From assembly GCA_022652545.1 (NCBI GenBank), contig JALCRM010000004.1, positions 62,001 to 126,000 of the forward strand: a stretch of DNA of 64,000 nt, read 5' to 3'. Source of the DNA: Lachnospiraceae bacterium (GTDB taxonomy: Bacteria; Bacillota; Clostridia; Lachnospirales; Lachnospiraceae). This document shows positions 17,429 through 26,658 of the stretch, one piece after another; the first letter of the stretch is position 1; every line of letters begins with the position of its first letter. The notes under the pieces were generated by a model, which worked only from the letters and a program-made list of their open reading frames with translations, searched no databases and was not told the origin of the DNA. Made by a program: the position numbers and the translations under genes.

Positions 17429-18077
17429 ATTCGTTCTCTTCGCCCTCTTCCCCGGCGATCTTCCGGATCTCCTCATTCAGCGCCATCATTTTGGCATCGA
17501 GCTGGGAGACCATCTGCGCATTTTCAAGCAGCTGCTCCTGAATGTGCTGGGGCACCTCTCCCGGAAACTTGTACTGGATCTTATGTTCGAGGCTGGCCCA
17601 GAAATCCATGGCGATCGTGCGGATCTGAATCTCGACCCTGGCGTCCACGATACGGTCGGAGAGATAGACCGGGATCAGCACGATCATGTGATAGCTCTCG
17701 TAGCCGCTCGGCTTGGGGTTCGCGATGTAATCCTTGATCGCGACCACCTTGATGTCGCTCTGGTTGCTGATCATGTCCGCGATGCGGTAAATGTCGGACG
17801 TATAGTCGCAGATGATGCGGATACCGGCTATATCGTTGCAGTATTTGACCATGTTTTCCAGCGTGGACTCATAGCCGTGGCGCTTCAGCTTCTTGACGAT
17901 GCTCCGCGGTGTTTTGACACGGTATTTGATATGCTCGATCGGGTTGTATTTATGCACATGCTGGAATTCGTCGTTCAGGATCTCCAGTTTCGTGTAGATC
18001 TCCTTCAGGGCGGCGTTGTATATGATCATGACCTCTTCCCAGCTGTCCGCCCCGTTGTCCTTTACCTGCAGTTCCAT
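17427..18077 (-). CDS. Small alarmone synthetase (RelQ/YjbM-like GTP pyrophosphokinase)
   Basis: Single-domain (p)ppGpp synthetase transferring pyrophosphate from ATP to GDP/GTP. The 216 residues contain only the RelA/SpoT synthetase domain: YRVKTPRSIVKKLKRHGYE, the GDP-contact region DIAGIRIICDYTSDIYRIAD, KDYIANPKPSGYESYHMIV (G-loop Tyr) and EIQIRTIAMDFWASLEHKI. No hydrolase, TGS or ACT domains are present. It ends with an acidic tail (GEEGEENE). It lies 20 bases behind glmS and probably shares its transcript. The short family length fits a RelQ-like enzyme rather than RelP, but the subtype is an inference. Confidence 0.9.
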   Translation of the reverse strand: MELQVKDNGADSWEEVMIIYNAALKEIYTKLEILNDEFQHVHKYNPIEHIKYRVKTPRSIVKKLKRHGYESTLENMVKYCNDIAGIRIICDYTSDIYRIADMISNQSDIKVVAIKDYIANPKPSGYESYHMIVLIPVYLSDRIVDARVEIQIRTIAMDFWASLEHKIQYKFPGEVPQHIQEQLLENAQMVSQLDAKMMALNEEIRKIAGEEGEENE

Positions 18078-18097
18078 ACTGGCTTACCTTTCCGTCC

Positions 18098-19927
18098 TCA
18101 CTCGACCGTTACGGATTTTGCGAGGTTCCTCGGCTTGTCGACGTCGCATCCCCTGGCCACCGCGATGTAATAGGCAAACTGCTGCAGCGGTATGATGGCC
18201 AGCGAATTGGAAAAGTAAGGATCCGTATCGGGGATGTGGATGATGCAGTCCGCCGACTTTTCGATCGCCACGTTGCCCACGTTGGTGATCGCGAGCACAT
18301 AGGCTCCTCTGCTCTTGACCTGCTCCATGTTGCTGATGATCTTCTCATACAGGTCCGGCTGCGTCGAAACAGCGGCCACCAGCGTTCCTTCCTCGATCAG
18401 CGAGATCGTGCCGTGCTTGAGTTCCCCGGCCGCGTACGCTTCGGAATGGATATAGGAGATCTCCTTCAGCTTGAGGGAGCCCTCCAGCGAGATCGCGTAA
18501 TCGATTCCGCGGCCCATGAAGAAAACATCCTTCGCCGCGATATAGCGGTTCGCAAAACGGGCGATCTGGTCGTGGTTGCCGAGCAGCAGTTCGATCTGGT
18601 CCGGCAGTTTCCGGAGGTCGTCCAGCATGGAAGAAAACTTTTCGGAGCTCATCACGCCGCGCACCTTTGCGAACTTCATGGCGAGCAGGTACATTGCGCA
18701 GAGCTGGGCACTGTACGCCTTGGTCGTCGCGACCGCGATCTCCGGGCCGGCCCAGGTGTACATCACATGGTCCGCCTCCCGCGCAATGGAGCTGCCCACG
18801 ACATTGACGATCGCCAGTACGCGGATGCCGTTTTCCTTGGCAAGCCGCAGCGCCGCCAGGGTATCGGCGGTCTCGCCGGACTGGCTGATCACGATGAGCA
18901 CACTGTTTTTCACAAGAATGGGGTTCCTGTACCGGAACTCCGAGGCCAGATCGGTCTCTACCGGAATGCGTGCGAGTCCTTCGATGACGTATTTGCCTGT
19001 CACGCCTGCGTGATAGGCCGAACCGCAGGCTACGATGTACAGCTTTTCGATCTTCCTGATATCGTCGTCGGAGAGTCCGAGTTCGTCGACTACGATGTCG
19101 CCGTCCTTGATACGGGGCGAGATCGTGTCACGTACCGTCTTCGGCTGCTCGTACATTTCCTTGAGCATGAAGTGGTCGTAGCCGCCCTTCTCGGCAGCCG
19201 TGGAATCCCACTCGATCCGCTTCGACGGCAGCTTTACCTCTTCCTCGTCCTGATTGTAGAAGAAAATGCCGTTCTCCTGCGTAAGCTTTGCAACGATCCT
19301 GTTCTCAAGGTAGTAGACGTTCCTGGTATATTTGAGCAGTGCGGTCGCATCGGATGCGGCAAAACAGCCGTCGTCCGAAATGCCGCAGATCAGCGGGCAG
19401 TCCTTGCGCACGGCATAGACTTCTCCCGGCCGGTCTTCGAATACGATGGCCAGCGCGTAGGAGCCCTCTATCCTCTGCATCATCTGCACGATCGCGTGCA
19501 GCGGATCTCCCTTGTAATAGTGGTCCAGCAGATGTGCGACCGTCTCCGTATCCGTTTCGGAGATGAACTCGTACCCCTTGCTTTCCAGGGTCTGCTTCAG
19601 CGGGATGTAGTTCTCGATGATCCCGTTCATGACGACCGCGATCGTTTTTGCCTTGTTGAAGTGGGGGTGTGCATTGGTGTCGCTCGGTACGCCGTGCGTC
19701 GCCCAGCGCGTGTGTCCTATGCCCGCGTGTCCCGGCATGGTGCTGCCGCCGTGTGTCAGGTTCTCGAGTACGGAAAGTCTGCCTACGGCCTTCGAGATCC
19801 GTATCTTCTTTCCGTCGTTGATGGCCATTCCGGTCGAATCATATCCGCGGTACTCCAGCTTTTCGAGCCCGTCCAGAATGATCTCCGCCGCTTCCGATCT
19901 GCCGGTATATCCTACGATTCCGCACAT
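18098..19927 (-). CDS. glmS: Glutamine-fructose-6-phosphate aminotransferase (isomerizing)
   Basis: Makes glucosamine 6-phosphate from fructose 6-phosphate and glutamine, the entry to UDP-GlcNAc. MCGIVGYTGRSEAA gives the nucleophile Cys2 of the glutaminase domain, with HTRWATHG and GIIENY motifs; two SIS domains follow (about 290-430 and 460-600), ending in the DKPRNLAKSVTVE tail that closes the active site. 609 residues is standard. GAGGAAGGA precedes the ATG. The upstream spacer is only 66 bases, too short for a glmS ribozyme, and none of its conserved sequence is visible. It follows a rhamnosyltransferase-like gene, tying amino-sugar supply to the glycan locus. Confidence 0.97.
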   Translation of the reverse strand: MCGIVGYTGRSEAAEIILDGLEKLEYRGYDSTGMAINDGKKIRISKAVGRLSVLENLTHGGSTMPGHAGIGHTRWATHGVPSDTNAHPHFNKAKTIAVVMNGIIENYIPLKQTLESKGYEFISETDTETVAHLLDHYYKGDPLHAIVQMMQRIEGSYALAIVFEDRPGEVYAVRKDCPLICGISDDGCFAASDATALLKYTRNVYYLENRIVAKLTQENGIFFYNQDEEEVKLPSKRIEWDSTAAEKGGYDHFMLKEMYEQPKTVRDTISPRIKDGDIVVDELGLSDDDIRKIEKLYIVACGSAYHAGVTGKYVIEGLARIPVETDLASEFRYRNPILVKNSVLIVISQSGETADTLAALRLAKENGIRVLAIVNVVGSSIAREADHVMYTWAGPEIAVATTKAYSAQLCAMYLLAMKFAKVRGVMSSEKFSSMLDDLRKLPDQIELLLGNHDQIARFANRYIAAKDVFFMGRGIDYAISLEGSLKLKEISYIHSEAYAAGELKHGTISLIEEGTLVAAVSTQPDLYEKIISNMEQVKSRGAYVLAITNVGNVAIEKSADCIIHIPDTDPYFSNSLAIIPLQQFAYYIAVARGCDVDKPRNLAKSVTVE

Positions 19928-19993
19928 AGTCCTTCCTCCTGCCGGCAGCTGTTCTGCACCGCCGGCGCAGGCCCTGCCGGCCTGCCGTTCCGT

Positions 19994-21001
19994 TTATTGT
20001 ACTGTTTTGTCCGTATCTCTCCAGTAATTTCCGTTCATTGTCCAGCGCAGGATGAGCGTCCGGGGCAGCCTCCGGTAGTGCCGGCCGAGCCTGTAGCCGC
20101 AAAGACGGGCGGCACAGCCTGCATAAAATCCCGGTATCTCCATAGAAGCCCCGCGGCTGCGCAGCATCGCGGTCATCCTGCGGACGTATTTCCAGCCTTC
20201 GCTTTCGGACCGTATGCCGCCGAAGATCTCCGGATGGTCGGCCTGGGAGACCCCCAGGTCAAAGCTGCGGCTGAACTGCTGCCTTGCCGAGTATCTGTGC
20301 GAATGCTCCACCCCGGCTTCTGCCTCATAGTATACGGCATAGCCGGCCTGCAGTGCACGCCCCGCATAGATCATGTCCTCATTGAAGATCGTACGGTGAA
20401 TGAAACCGCCCAGTTTCCTGAAGATCTCCGCATCGTACATGGCGCATACATTCGAGCAGAAATACGCCCGCACGCCCAGCGACGGCACATCTGCCTGCGT
20501 CTGCCGGCGGGATGTTTCCGGATAGCTGAACTCCCTCGACAGTTTTTCACACTCCGTGCTGTCTGCTGCGGCGATCTGCCGCGCATAGACGACGGCTGTC
20601 CGCCCATCCCCGGCCCCGCTGCCGCCGCTTCCGCGTGTGAAGCCTTCCAGCAGCCTGGCCGTCAGATCCGCTCCGCGAGGCACCGCGTCCTGTGTCATGA
20701 ACAGCAGGAAGCCGGCGTCCTTCGAAAGGGAAGCCCCCAGGTCCCGGGTGCCGCCATGGTCAAACTGGCAGGCAGGCACGGGGACGATCCTGACGAAAGG
20801 ATAGCGTACGGCGAGGTCCCCGGCGGATATGTGCACCGTGCCGCCGGGACCGGTGATGCCTGAGCTGCCGTCGGCATTCAGGGTATCCATCAGCGTGACG
20901 GTCCTTATGCGCGCCTGCTGCCTTTGCAGCATGTCCAGCGTTTCAAGCAGCTGCGGTGCGGCATTGCGGCACGGAATGATGACATCTATGACTGTATCCA
21001 T
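19994..21001 (-). CDS. GT2 glycosyltransferase, rhamnosyltransferase-like
   Basis: Cytoplasmic GT-A-fold glycosyltransferase of 335 residues. It begins with the GT2 start VIDVIIPCRNAAPQLLETLDML, and then shows the subgroup signature FDHGGTRDLGASL, which is typical of rhamnosyltransferases, followed by LLFMTQDAVP (DxD-type site), FCSNVCAMYDAEIFRKLGGF and NEDMIYAGRALQAGYAV (catalytic base region). Because rfbA, rfbB and rfbC lie upstream, a dTDP-rhamnose donor is plausible. Located between the LCP gene and glmS, it may add a sugar to a primer or linkage unit. Confidence 0.82.
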   Translation of the reverse strand: MDTVIDVIIPCRNAAPQLLETLDMLQRQQARIRTVTLMDTLNADGSSGITGPGGTVHISAGDLAVRYPFVRIVPVPACQFDHGGTRDLGASLSKDAGFLLFMTQDAVPRGADLTARLLEGFTRGSGGSGAGDGRTAVVYARQIAAADSTECEKLSREFSYPETSRRQTQADVPSLGVRAYFCSNVCAMYDAEIFRKLGGFIHRTIFNEDMIYAGRALQAGYAVYYEAEAGVEHSHRYSARQQFSRSFDLGVSQADHPEIFGGIRSESEGWKYVRRMTAMLRSRGASMEIPGFYAGCAARLCGYRLGRHYRRLPRTLILRWTMNGNYWRDTDKTVQ

Positions 21002-21028
21002 CGCGCCTGTTATCTCCTGTTACAGCAA

Positions 21029-21050
21029 AGGAGCCCTTTGAGGGCTCCCT
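21029..21050 (-). terminator. Hairpin after the LCP gene, weak terminator
   Basis: On minus GGGAGCCCT and AGGGCTCC form a tight stem-loop followed by TTTGCT. The T-tract is short, so it may attenuate but not fully stop read-through into the glycosyltransferase gene. Confidence 0.5.
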
Positions 21051-21086
21051 TGTCCCGAAACTTCCCGTCCCGGTCCTGCAGCTCCG

Positions 21087-22607
21087 TCAGTTCGATACAT
21101 ACTGTGCGGTATCTGCCTTGATCTGTTCATTGCATTTTTCGACTTCATCCGACACCGTGTAGCTGGTATCGTTGAAGAGGAACTGGTGCAGCCACGTGTC
21201 GTTTGCGTCCAGGTCTTCCGGCACCACGCAGCTTCCCTTGGCCCCGATGTTGGCGACCTCGCGGTTTGCTTCCTGCGGGAAGCCGTTCTGGTCCACGATG
21301 CTGTAGGCGCTGATCCCCGAAAGAAGGGAAGCGATCTCGTTCACATCCATGGACGTGTAGATCTCGCTGAACAGGTCGTTGGCCATCTTCGCCAGCGTCG
21401 CGGCGTCGGCCTTCTTGGCCTTGTCCACGCACTTCATGATGACTGATCTCTGGCGCTCCGCACGCTTGAAGTCGCTGCCCGCCGTATAACGTATGCGGCA
21501 GTAGGCGGTGGCCTGCAGACCGTTCAGGTGCTGTTCCCCGGCCTGGGTGATCTCCGTGTAAGGGTAATTCAGCTGTTTTGTCATGCTCAGCTGGTAGTTG
21601 TTAAGGTGGCTGATCTCGTCGTCCTCGATCGTCACGTCGATGCCGCCCAGTGCATCCACCACGTCCGTGAGGCCGCCCAGTCCGATGGTCACGAAATCCG
21701 TGATGTTCATGTCGAGGTTCATGTTCAGCATGTTGATGGACTGTTCCGGACCGCCCTTGGCGTATGCGGCATTGCACTTATTGTAGGAGTCGTTGCCCAG
21801 GTTCAGGTACGTGTCACGGTAGACGGACACGAGCTTGACTTCCTTCGTCTGTTCATTGATGGAAGCGATGATGATCGTATCGCTTCGGTTGTCGCCTTTT
21901 CCGAGGTTGCTGGTACGCGTCATGTCGGAGCCGCCGTCGACGCCGAACAGCGCAATGTTGCGGTATCCCTTCATGGGACCGCTCTCCGTGTCCGCCTTGA
22001 CTTCCGAGCTCATGTTGCTGGCGATCTGCGTATCGTTCAGATCCACCTTGCCCACCTTGGAGGTACGCGTCACCAGATAAAGCGCGGCTACGACCACAAG
22101 CAGGATCAGGATCTCGATGATGAACAGTACGAAATGCCTTTTCTTTTTCGCCGGCTTTGCCTGTTTCCTGCCGCTCCGGCTGCTGTTTCTCCTGTTCCCT
22201 GTATCTTCGTAGGCATCGTTGTAGGCATCGTCATAGCCGTCGTCATCCTGCCCGCCGTTGCTGCCGTTGTCATCGTACCCTTCGTCGTAATCGTCGCGGT
22301 AGCTGCCGTCATCCCGGTAGTCATCGTCGCGGTAACTCCCGTCGTCCCGGTAATTCCCGTCGTCGCGGTAGTTCCCGTCATCCCGGTAACTGCCGTCATC
22401 CCTGTAGTTCCCGTCGTCCCGGTAGTTCCCGTCATCCCTGTAGTTTCCGTCGTCGCGGTAGTTTCCGTCATCCCGGTAGCCCCGCCCGTCATCTCCGCCG
22501 CGGTAGCCGTCATCCTGCTTCCCGCCGTCCATGCTCTGTTCATAGTCATCGTAATTGTCGTAATCCTGATATCGGCCGTTATCACTGCCGCGTGTTTTTC
22601 TCGCCAT
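21087..22607 (-). CDS. LytR-CpsA-Psr (LCP) family glycan-attachment enzyme
   Basis: Membrane enzyme expected to move a polyprenyl-linked glycan onto peptidoglycan or a wall anchor. The 506 residues divide into a hydrophilic cytoplasmic N-terminus (1-150) made mostly of YRDDGN/S repeats, a basic patch ([13 protein letters not shown]), one membrane helix (about 152-174) and the LCP domain (about 215-440) with [36 protein letters not shown] and [20 protein letters not shown], which keep the Arg/Asp residues that bind pyrophosphate and metal. It has its own promoter and closely follows the polysaccharide operon, which fits a role in attaching that glycan. Confidence 0.92.
   Translation of the reverse strand: MARKTRGSDNGRYQDYDNYDDYEQSMDGGKQDDGYRGGDDGRGYRDDGNYRDDGNYRDDGNYRDDGNYRDDGSYRDDGNYRDDGNYRDDGSYRDDDYRDDGSYRDDYDEGYDDNGSNGGQDDDGYDDAYNDAYEDTGNRRNSSRSGRKQAKPAKKKRHFVLFIIEILILLVVVAALYLVTRTSKVGKVDLNDTQIASNMSSEVKADTESGPMKGYRNIALFGVDGGSDMTRTSNLGKGDNRSDTIIIASINEQTKEVKLVSVYRDTYLNLGNDSYNKCNAAYAKGGPEQSINMLNMNLDMNITDFVTIGLGGLTDVVDALGGIDVTIEDDEISHLNNYQLSMTKQLNYPYTEITQAGEQHLNGLQATAYCRIRYTAGSDFKRAERQRSVIMKCVDKAKKADAATLAKMANDLFSEIYTSMDVNEIASLLSGISAYSIVDQNGFPQEANREVANIGAKGSCVVPEDLDANDTWLHQFLFNDTSYTVSDEVEKCNEQIKADTAQYVSN
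22290..22478 (-). repeat. 18-bp tandem repeats encoding YRDDGN/S
   Basis: About eleven six-residue units (YRDDGN or YRDDGS, one shortened to YRDDD) occupy residues 44-106 of the LCP protein. Copies differ mainly at third codon positions, so the array is not freshly expanded throughout. Confidence 0.9.
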
Positions 22608-22676
22608 CTCTCATCTCCGGATATCATGTGCAGTCCGCACGTGTTTGTTCCCTTAAAATGCCAAAATAACTAAGTA

Positions 22677-22705
22677 ATTGTGCCACAAAACCTGTATAAA
22701 AACAA
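22677..22705 (-). promoter_or_regulatory. Promoter of the LCP gene
   Basis: On minus TTGTTT (22700-22705), 17 bases, then CACAAT (22677-22682), in the AT-rich gap behind the glycosylphosphotransferase gene and about 70 bases before the LCP start. Confidence 0.6.
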
Positions 22706-22735
22706 GTCATGGCAGAGCACCGCTCCCGGGCCTGC

Positions 22736-24145
22736 TCAATAGGCGTTTTTATTGACAAAACCGTGAAAAATAGTCAGGAACAGGATACGGAAGTCAAAGC
22801 CCATCGTCCAGTTCTCGATATAATACAGATCGTACTCGATCCTTTTGCGTATGGATGTATCCCCGCGGTAGCCGTTGATCTGCGCCCAGCCCGTAATGCC
22901 GGGACGTACCTGATGCTTGACCATGTAGCGCGGGATCTCCTCCTTGAATTTTTCCACGAACTGCGGGCGTTCCGGCCTGGGACCCACGAGGCTCATGGAG
23001 CCTGCCAGCACATTGAAGAACTGCGGCATCTCATCGATGCTTGTGCGGCGCAGGAGCGCGCCGAATTTCGTGACGCGGGGATCGTCCTGCGTCGTCCACT
23101 GCCGGGCCTCCTGTTCCGCCGTCTGCACTTCCATCGTGCGGAATTTATACATTGTGAAAGGGCGGCTGTGCAGGCCGATCCGCGTCTGTTTGTAGATCAC
23201 GGGGCCCTTGCTGGTCAGCTTCGTCCCCACCGCGGCAAACAGCATCGCTGGTGAAAACAGGACGATGCAGAAAACGGAACCCAGAATGTCGACCAGTCTC
23301 TTCATGAGGATGTTCCACGTATTGGTGAGCGGCACGTAGCGGATATTGATGACCGGCAGCCCCATCAGATCCTCCGTGTAGGGATGGCTCGGAAACAGGG
23401 AGCTGTAGTCCGGTATGAATTTGGTGTGCACACCTGATTTCTCACACTCGGCCACGATCTTTTCCAGATTGTCGTAATCGTTCAGGGAAAGCGTGATCGC
23501 GATCTCATCCATCTTGTTCTCGGGCAGGATGATCTTCAGGTTGGCCACATCGCCCAGCACCTTCACGCCGCGGTACACTGTGCCCCTCGGCACGTGATCG
23601 TCCAGGATGCCGTGGATGACATAGCCCCACTGCCCGTTTGCCAGCACGCGGTCAATATACGCCTCGGCGGCACGCGAATAGCCGATGCACAGCACGTGCT
23701 TCAGGTTTTTGCCGCGGCGGCGGATATGGTACAGGATCGAGCGGAAGGCATAGTGTACGGTGCAGGTGAGAACGATATTGATCACATAGAACAGGCCGAG
23801 GAACGTACGTGAAAAGTCGTTCATGCCCGTCATGAAGAACACGACGATCGCGCCCAGGATCCCGAACGTGTTGGCGCGGATGATCTCCGCGAACTCGTTC
23901 CGTATCCGGGTCAGGCGTCTGGAGTTATAGAGGTTGCAGGCGAAGTACAGGGCCAGATAAAGCGGTACAAGAAAATAGAGCGCCGAAAAATACGTTCTCT
24001 CCGAATAGGCAGTAACGCCCGGCGTAGTGGTGGCGAACGAAGTTCTGAATTTTATCATCCATGCAAGCACGTAGCTGACTGCGGCAACAGCTCCGTCCAA
24101 CACTACGTGCAGCCGGTTGAAGTAGGTCTGGTTGTCCTTGATCAC
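22736..24145 (-). CDS. Polyprenyl-phosphate sugar-phosphate transferase (WcaJ/WbaP type)
   Basis: Initiating membrane enzyme that loads a hexose 1-phosphate onto undecaprenyl phosphate. The 469 residues have four to five N-terminal membrane helices (about 15-135), a CoA-binding-like Rossmann region (about 140-260), a fifth hydrophobic segment near 280-300, and the catalytic domain with KRLVDILGS, YKFRTM, LLRRTSIDEMPQFFNVLAGS, SLVGPRP and RPGITGWAQINGYRG. The start is GTG at 24145 with AGGA close by; no ATG is available in frame. It is the last of the glycan-assembly genes before the LCP promoter and probably starts chain synthesis. The sugar (glucose or galactose) is not determined by sequence alone. 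Confidence 0.93.
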   Translation of the reverse strand: MIKDNQTYFNRLHVVLDGAVAAVSYVLAWMIKFRTSFATTTPGVTAYSERTYFSALYFLVPLYLALYFACNLYNSRRLTRIRNEFAEIIRANTFGILGAIVVFFMTGMNDFSRTFLGLFYVINIVLTCTVHYAFRSILYHIRRRGKNLKHVLCIGYSRAAEAYIDRVLANGQWGYVIHGILDDHVPRGTVYRGVKVLGDVANLKIILPENKMDEIAITLSLNDYDNLEKIVAECEKSGVHTKFIPDYSSLFPSHPYTEDLMGLPVINIRYVPLTNTWNILMKRLVDILGSVFCIVLFSPAMLFAAVGTKLTSKGPVIYKQTRIGLHSRPFTMYKFRTMEVQTAEQEARQWTTQDDPRVTKFGALLRRTSIDEMPQFFNVLAGSMSLVGPRPERPQFVEKFKEEIPRYMVKHQVRPGITGWAQINGYRGDTSIRKRIEYDLYYIENWTMGFDFRILFLTIFHGFVNKNAY

Positions 24146-24217
24146 AAGTCCTGCCCGCTCAATGGATCATTCTGTGGATCGTTATTACTGACATACTACG
24201 CCTTTTCAGACGAACTC

Positions 24218-25291
24218 TCAACCTTGAAGGCGTCTGCCCATATTCTTCCAGAGGGCAAACTGAATGGCAAAATAATGAAAGAAATGCAGCGGGGAATACG
24301 GGACTTTCCCGCCCAGATAAAGCGGGTGGATGAGTTCCGTGCCCTCTTCGGTCCCGGACTCTTCCCAGATGGTGCCCTTTTCGGGGGAATCCAGTCTGCG
24401 CATCTCATCCCCGTACTTTGCACGCTCGATCAGGAAGGATCCGCGCGTCAGGCCGTCCCGCCACGCATCGCCGAGCCCCTGGCGGGCAAAATAGTTCTGT
24501 TTGATCCTTTCCCCTGCCAGGATCAGCGGAAGATTGATAACGTACTGAAAAGCGGGCATGTTTTTCCACAGCAGGTACCGGTTGTTGCCCGCCGTCATGC
24601 GTTCCTTGAACGCATTGTGCACGGCGCCGCTCGAGGCGCTGCCGGCGTGCAGTACGATGGCCGAAGGCTCGTACAGGTTGTGATAGCCCCAGATCCTGGC
24701 GCGGTAGCCGATATCGACGTCCTCCAGATAGCAGAAATGACGCTCGTCAAAATACCCGATCCTGTCAAAGATCCCGCGCCGGTACATGGCCGCGCCCGCA
24801 CAGGCGGAAAAGATCTCGCACGGAGTATCGTACCTGTCGGCCTGCTGTGCCTTGCCGCGCGCAAAGCCCCACCCCAGCGCACAGTACAGATCACCGGCGT
24901 CATCGATAACGTCGGGATCCTGCATGGAGAGCATCTTCGCCTGTACCGAAAAAGCGCGTTGCGACTGGATCAGCGCGGTATACAGCGAACGCACGCAGCC
25001 GGGGTCCACCTTCGTGTCATTGTTGAGGAGCATGACGAACTCTGTCCTCGTGATGCGCAGTCCGCTGTTCACCGCGTGGCAGAAGCCTGTATTGGCCTTC
25101 AGCCGCAGCAGCGTCACCTGCGGATAATTGTCCCTCACAAATTCAAAACTGCCGTCGTCGGACGCGTTGTCGACGACGATGATCTCCGGCAGCATGGAAC
25201 CGGCCAGCAGCCCGTCCAGGCAGTCCTTGATGTATTTCATTCCGTTGTAGTTCGGGATCACGACGGTTACTGCGTTCTCTTCTTCTCTCAA
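24218..25291 (-). CDS. GT2 family glycosyltransferase
   Basis: Cytoplasmic, GT-A fold, 357 residues. VTVVIPNYNGMKYIKDCLDGL, IIVVDNASDDGSFE, and LLNNDTKVDPG (DxD-like) are clear, with GYFDERHFCYLEDVDIGYRARIWGY as the acceptor/catalytic base region; this pattern is shared by rhamnosyl- and galactofuranosyl-type GT2 enzymes. It starts with TTG at 25291, seven bases behind GAGGG; this is the only well-supplied start. The C-terminal 90 residues are less conserved and include an amphipathic stretch that could touch the membrane. It lies ten bases behind the preceding GT2 gene; a 72-base gap follows. Confidence 0.86.
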   Translation of the reverse strand: MREEENAVTVVIPNYNGMKYIKDCLDGLLAGSMLPEIIVVDNASDDGSFEFVRDNYPQVTLLRLKANTGFCHAVNSGLRITRTEFVMLLNNDTKVDPGCVRSLYTALIQSQRAFSVQAKMLSMQDPDVIDDAGDLYCALGWGFARGKAQQADRYDTPCEIFSACAGAAMYRRGIFDRIGYFDERHFCYLEDVDIGYRARIWGYHNLYEPSAIVLHAGSASSGAVHNAFKERMTAGNNRYLLWKNMPAFQYVINLPLILAGERIKQNYFARQGLGDAWRDGLTRGSFLIERAKYGDEMRRLDSPEKGTIWEESGTEEGTELIHPLYLGGKVPYSPLHFFHYFAIQFALWKNMGRRLQG

Positions 25292-25301
25292 ACCAACACC
25301 C

Positions 25302-26651
25302 TCAGACAGTCTTTCTCATGCCCGGCTCCCAGACGATCAGGTAGCCCATCCCTGCCGCCCTGCGGCAGAACTCGACACTCGCGCTCCGGTAATCGGTGCC
25401 CTTGTGAAAAACATGTTCCGCGTAGGAGCTGCGGAACACCTGCTCATAAAGCGCTTCCAGTTCTTCCCGTATTTCCATGCAGCGCACGTCCACGGCATAG
25501 ACATCCGCCCGCGTATCGGCCCTGTGCATCGGACCGCTTTCGTATTCGTTCATGCCTTCGAAGACGACGTTCCCGTGCTCGTCATACTGCCCTCCGACAA
25601 TGCGGTGGTGACGGTCCGCGATCCTGCCGCCTATGACGCCGACCTCCGGCCTCGCGTGGAAAATATCCGGTTCGTAGGTGACATCGTAAAAACCGCGATG
25701 CCTGGAATGCGCCACTTTCGCCGGTATCCCCGACTTGTCGAAGAAGTCCTGCAGCGCCGCTCTTCCGGCCTCCGTCGCATAGTCCTTGTGCCCCGGGTCC
25801 TCTGCCGTGGAGCCGGGGTGCGCACGCCAGTGATAGAGGATCTTCGGCACGTGCACGATCTCCGATTTCGGCGCGCGCAGCACCAGGTCGTAGTCCTGCG
25901 CACCGTCGTATTCGCTGCGCAGCTTGAGCGCCAGAAACAGCCCGCGCTTTATCATCAGCAGATGGCAGATATAGTTGTTCGAGAAAAAGTAATCCGCATT
26001 GTAATCCGGTTTGCGGTTCGGTTCATAAAAATGCTGTCCGGCCGCATCGCACTTGTCCTCATCCGTATACAGGACCTCGCAGTCCGTCCGCATGATCGCA
26101 AGCGCTGCTTCGAACAGGGCATCCGGTTCCAGAAAGTCATCGTGGTCGAGAAAAGCCACATAGTCTCCCTGTGCAAAGATGGCCGCTGCGTTGGTGTTGC
26201 GCGAAATGCCGCCGTTTTCCGGCAGCTTGTGGTATTTGATGCGCATGTCGGCACTGTACTCCGTCACCACCGCGCGCACCGTCTCGCTCACGCCCGCATC
26301 CGCCACGATCAGTTCCCAGTTGCCCCAGGTCTGCGCCAGCATTGAATCGATCAGGTCGTGCAGATACACTTCATCCGTTTCGTAGGCGGGCACCAGCACG
26401 CTGATCATAGGCAGGCCGCTGCGCCCGGTATCGTATTCCGCGCCGAGCAGCATGGACGGTGTGCCGCCGGAAAGCAGGCTCTCCCACAGGTTCTTCTGCG
26501 CGCGCAGCTGCTCGGCGGAGGGCGTCTGCCTTACATAGGTTCTCTCCTCCGACTTTTCCCGCAGCCGTTCCGCGGCAGCATGCCAGGTATCGCGCAGGCC
26601 GTTGCGGCCCGCATAATGAAGTGTTTTTCTGATATCATCTGCTACAGACAT
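25302..26651 (-). CDS. GT2 family glycosyltransferase
   Basis: The 449 residues have a non-catalytic N-terminus (1-80), then a GT2 domain: MISVLVPAYETDEVYLHDLIDSMLAQTW, NGGISRNTNAAAIFAQGDYVAFLDHDDFLEPDA (DHDD as the metal site), and YDGAQDYDLVLRAPK with HWRAHPGSTA. The last 120 residues (from EVGVIGGRIADRHHRIVGG) resemble the second half of another GT2 domain without its own nucleotide-binding start, so this may be a trimmed two-domain enzyme. Start ATG 26651 follows GAGG. It lies seven bases behind the phosphohexomutase gene. Confidence 0.84.
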   Translation of the reverse strand: MSVADDIRKTLHYAGRNGLRDTWHAAAERLREKSEERTYVRQTPSAEQLRAQKNLWESLLSGGTPSMLLGAEYDTGRSGLPMISVLVPAYETDEVYLHDLIDSMLAQTWGNWELIVADAGVSETVRAVVTEYSADMRIKYHKLPENGGISRNTNAAAIFAQGDYVAFLDHDDFLEPDALFEAALAIMRTDCEVLYTDEDKCDAAGQHFYEPNRKPDYNADYFFSNNYICHLLMIKRGLFLALKLRSEYDGAQDYDLVLRAPKSEIVHVPKILYHWRAHPGSTAEDPGHKDYATEAGRAALQDFFDKSGIPAKVAHSRHRGFYDVTYEPDIFHARPEVGVIGGRIADRHHRIVGGQYDEHGNVVFEGMNEYESGPMHRADTRADVYAVDVRCMEIREELEALYEQVFRSSYAEHVFHKGTDYRSASVEFCRRAAGMGYLIVWEPGMRKTV

Positions 26652-26658
26652 CCGGACC

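Noticed and set aside
19928-19993. glmS ribozyme
   Set aside because: The gap is too short and the conserved core sequence is missing.
18236-20863. 875-residue plus-strand open frame
   Set aside because: Antisense to glmS and the neighbouring glycosyltransferase; its composition is that of a reversed GC-rich gene and it has no ribosome site.
22290-22478. Tandem 18-bp repeats considered as a CRISPR array
   Set aside because: Units are contiguous, in frame and coding; there are no spacers.
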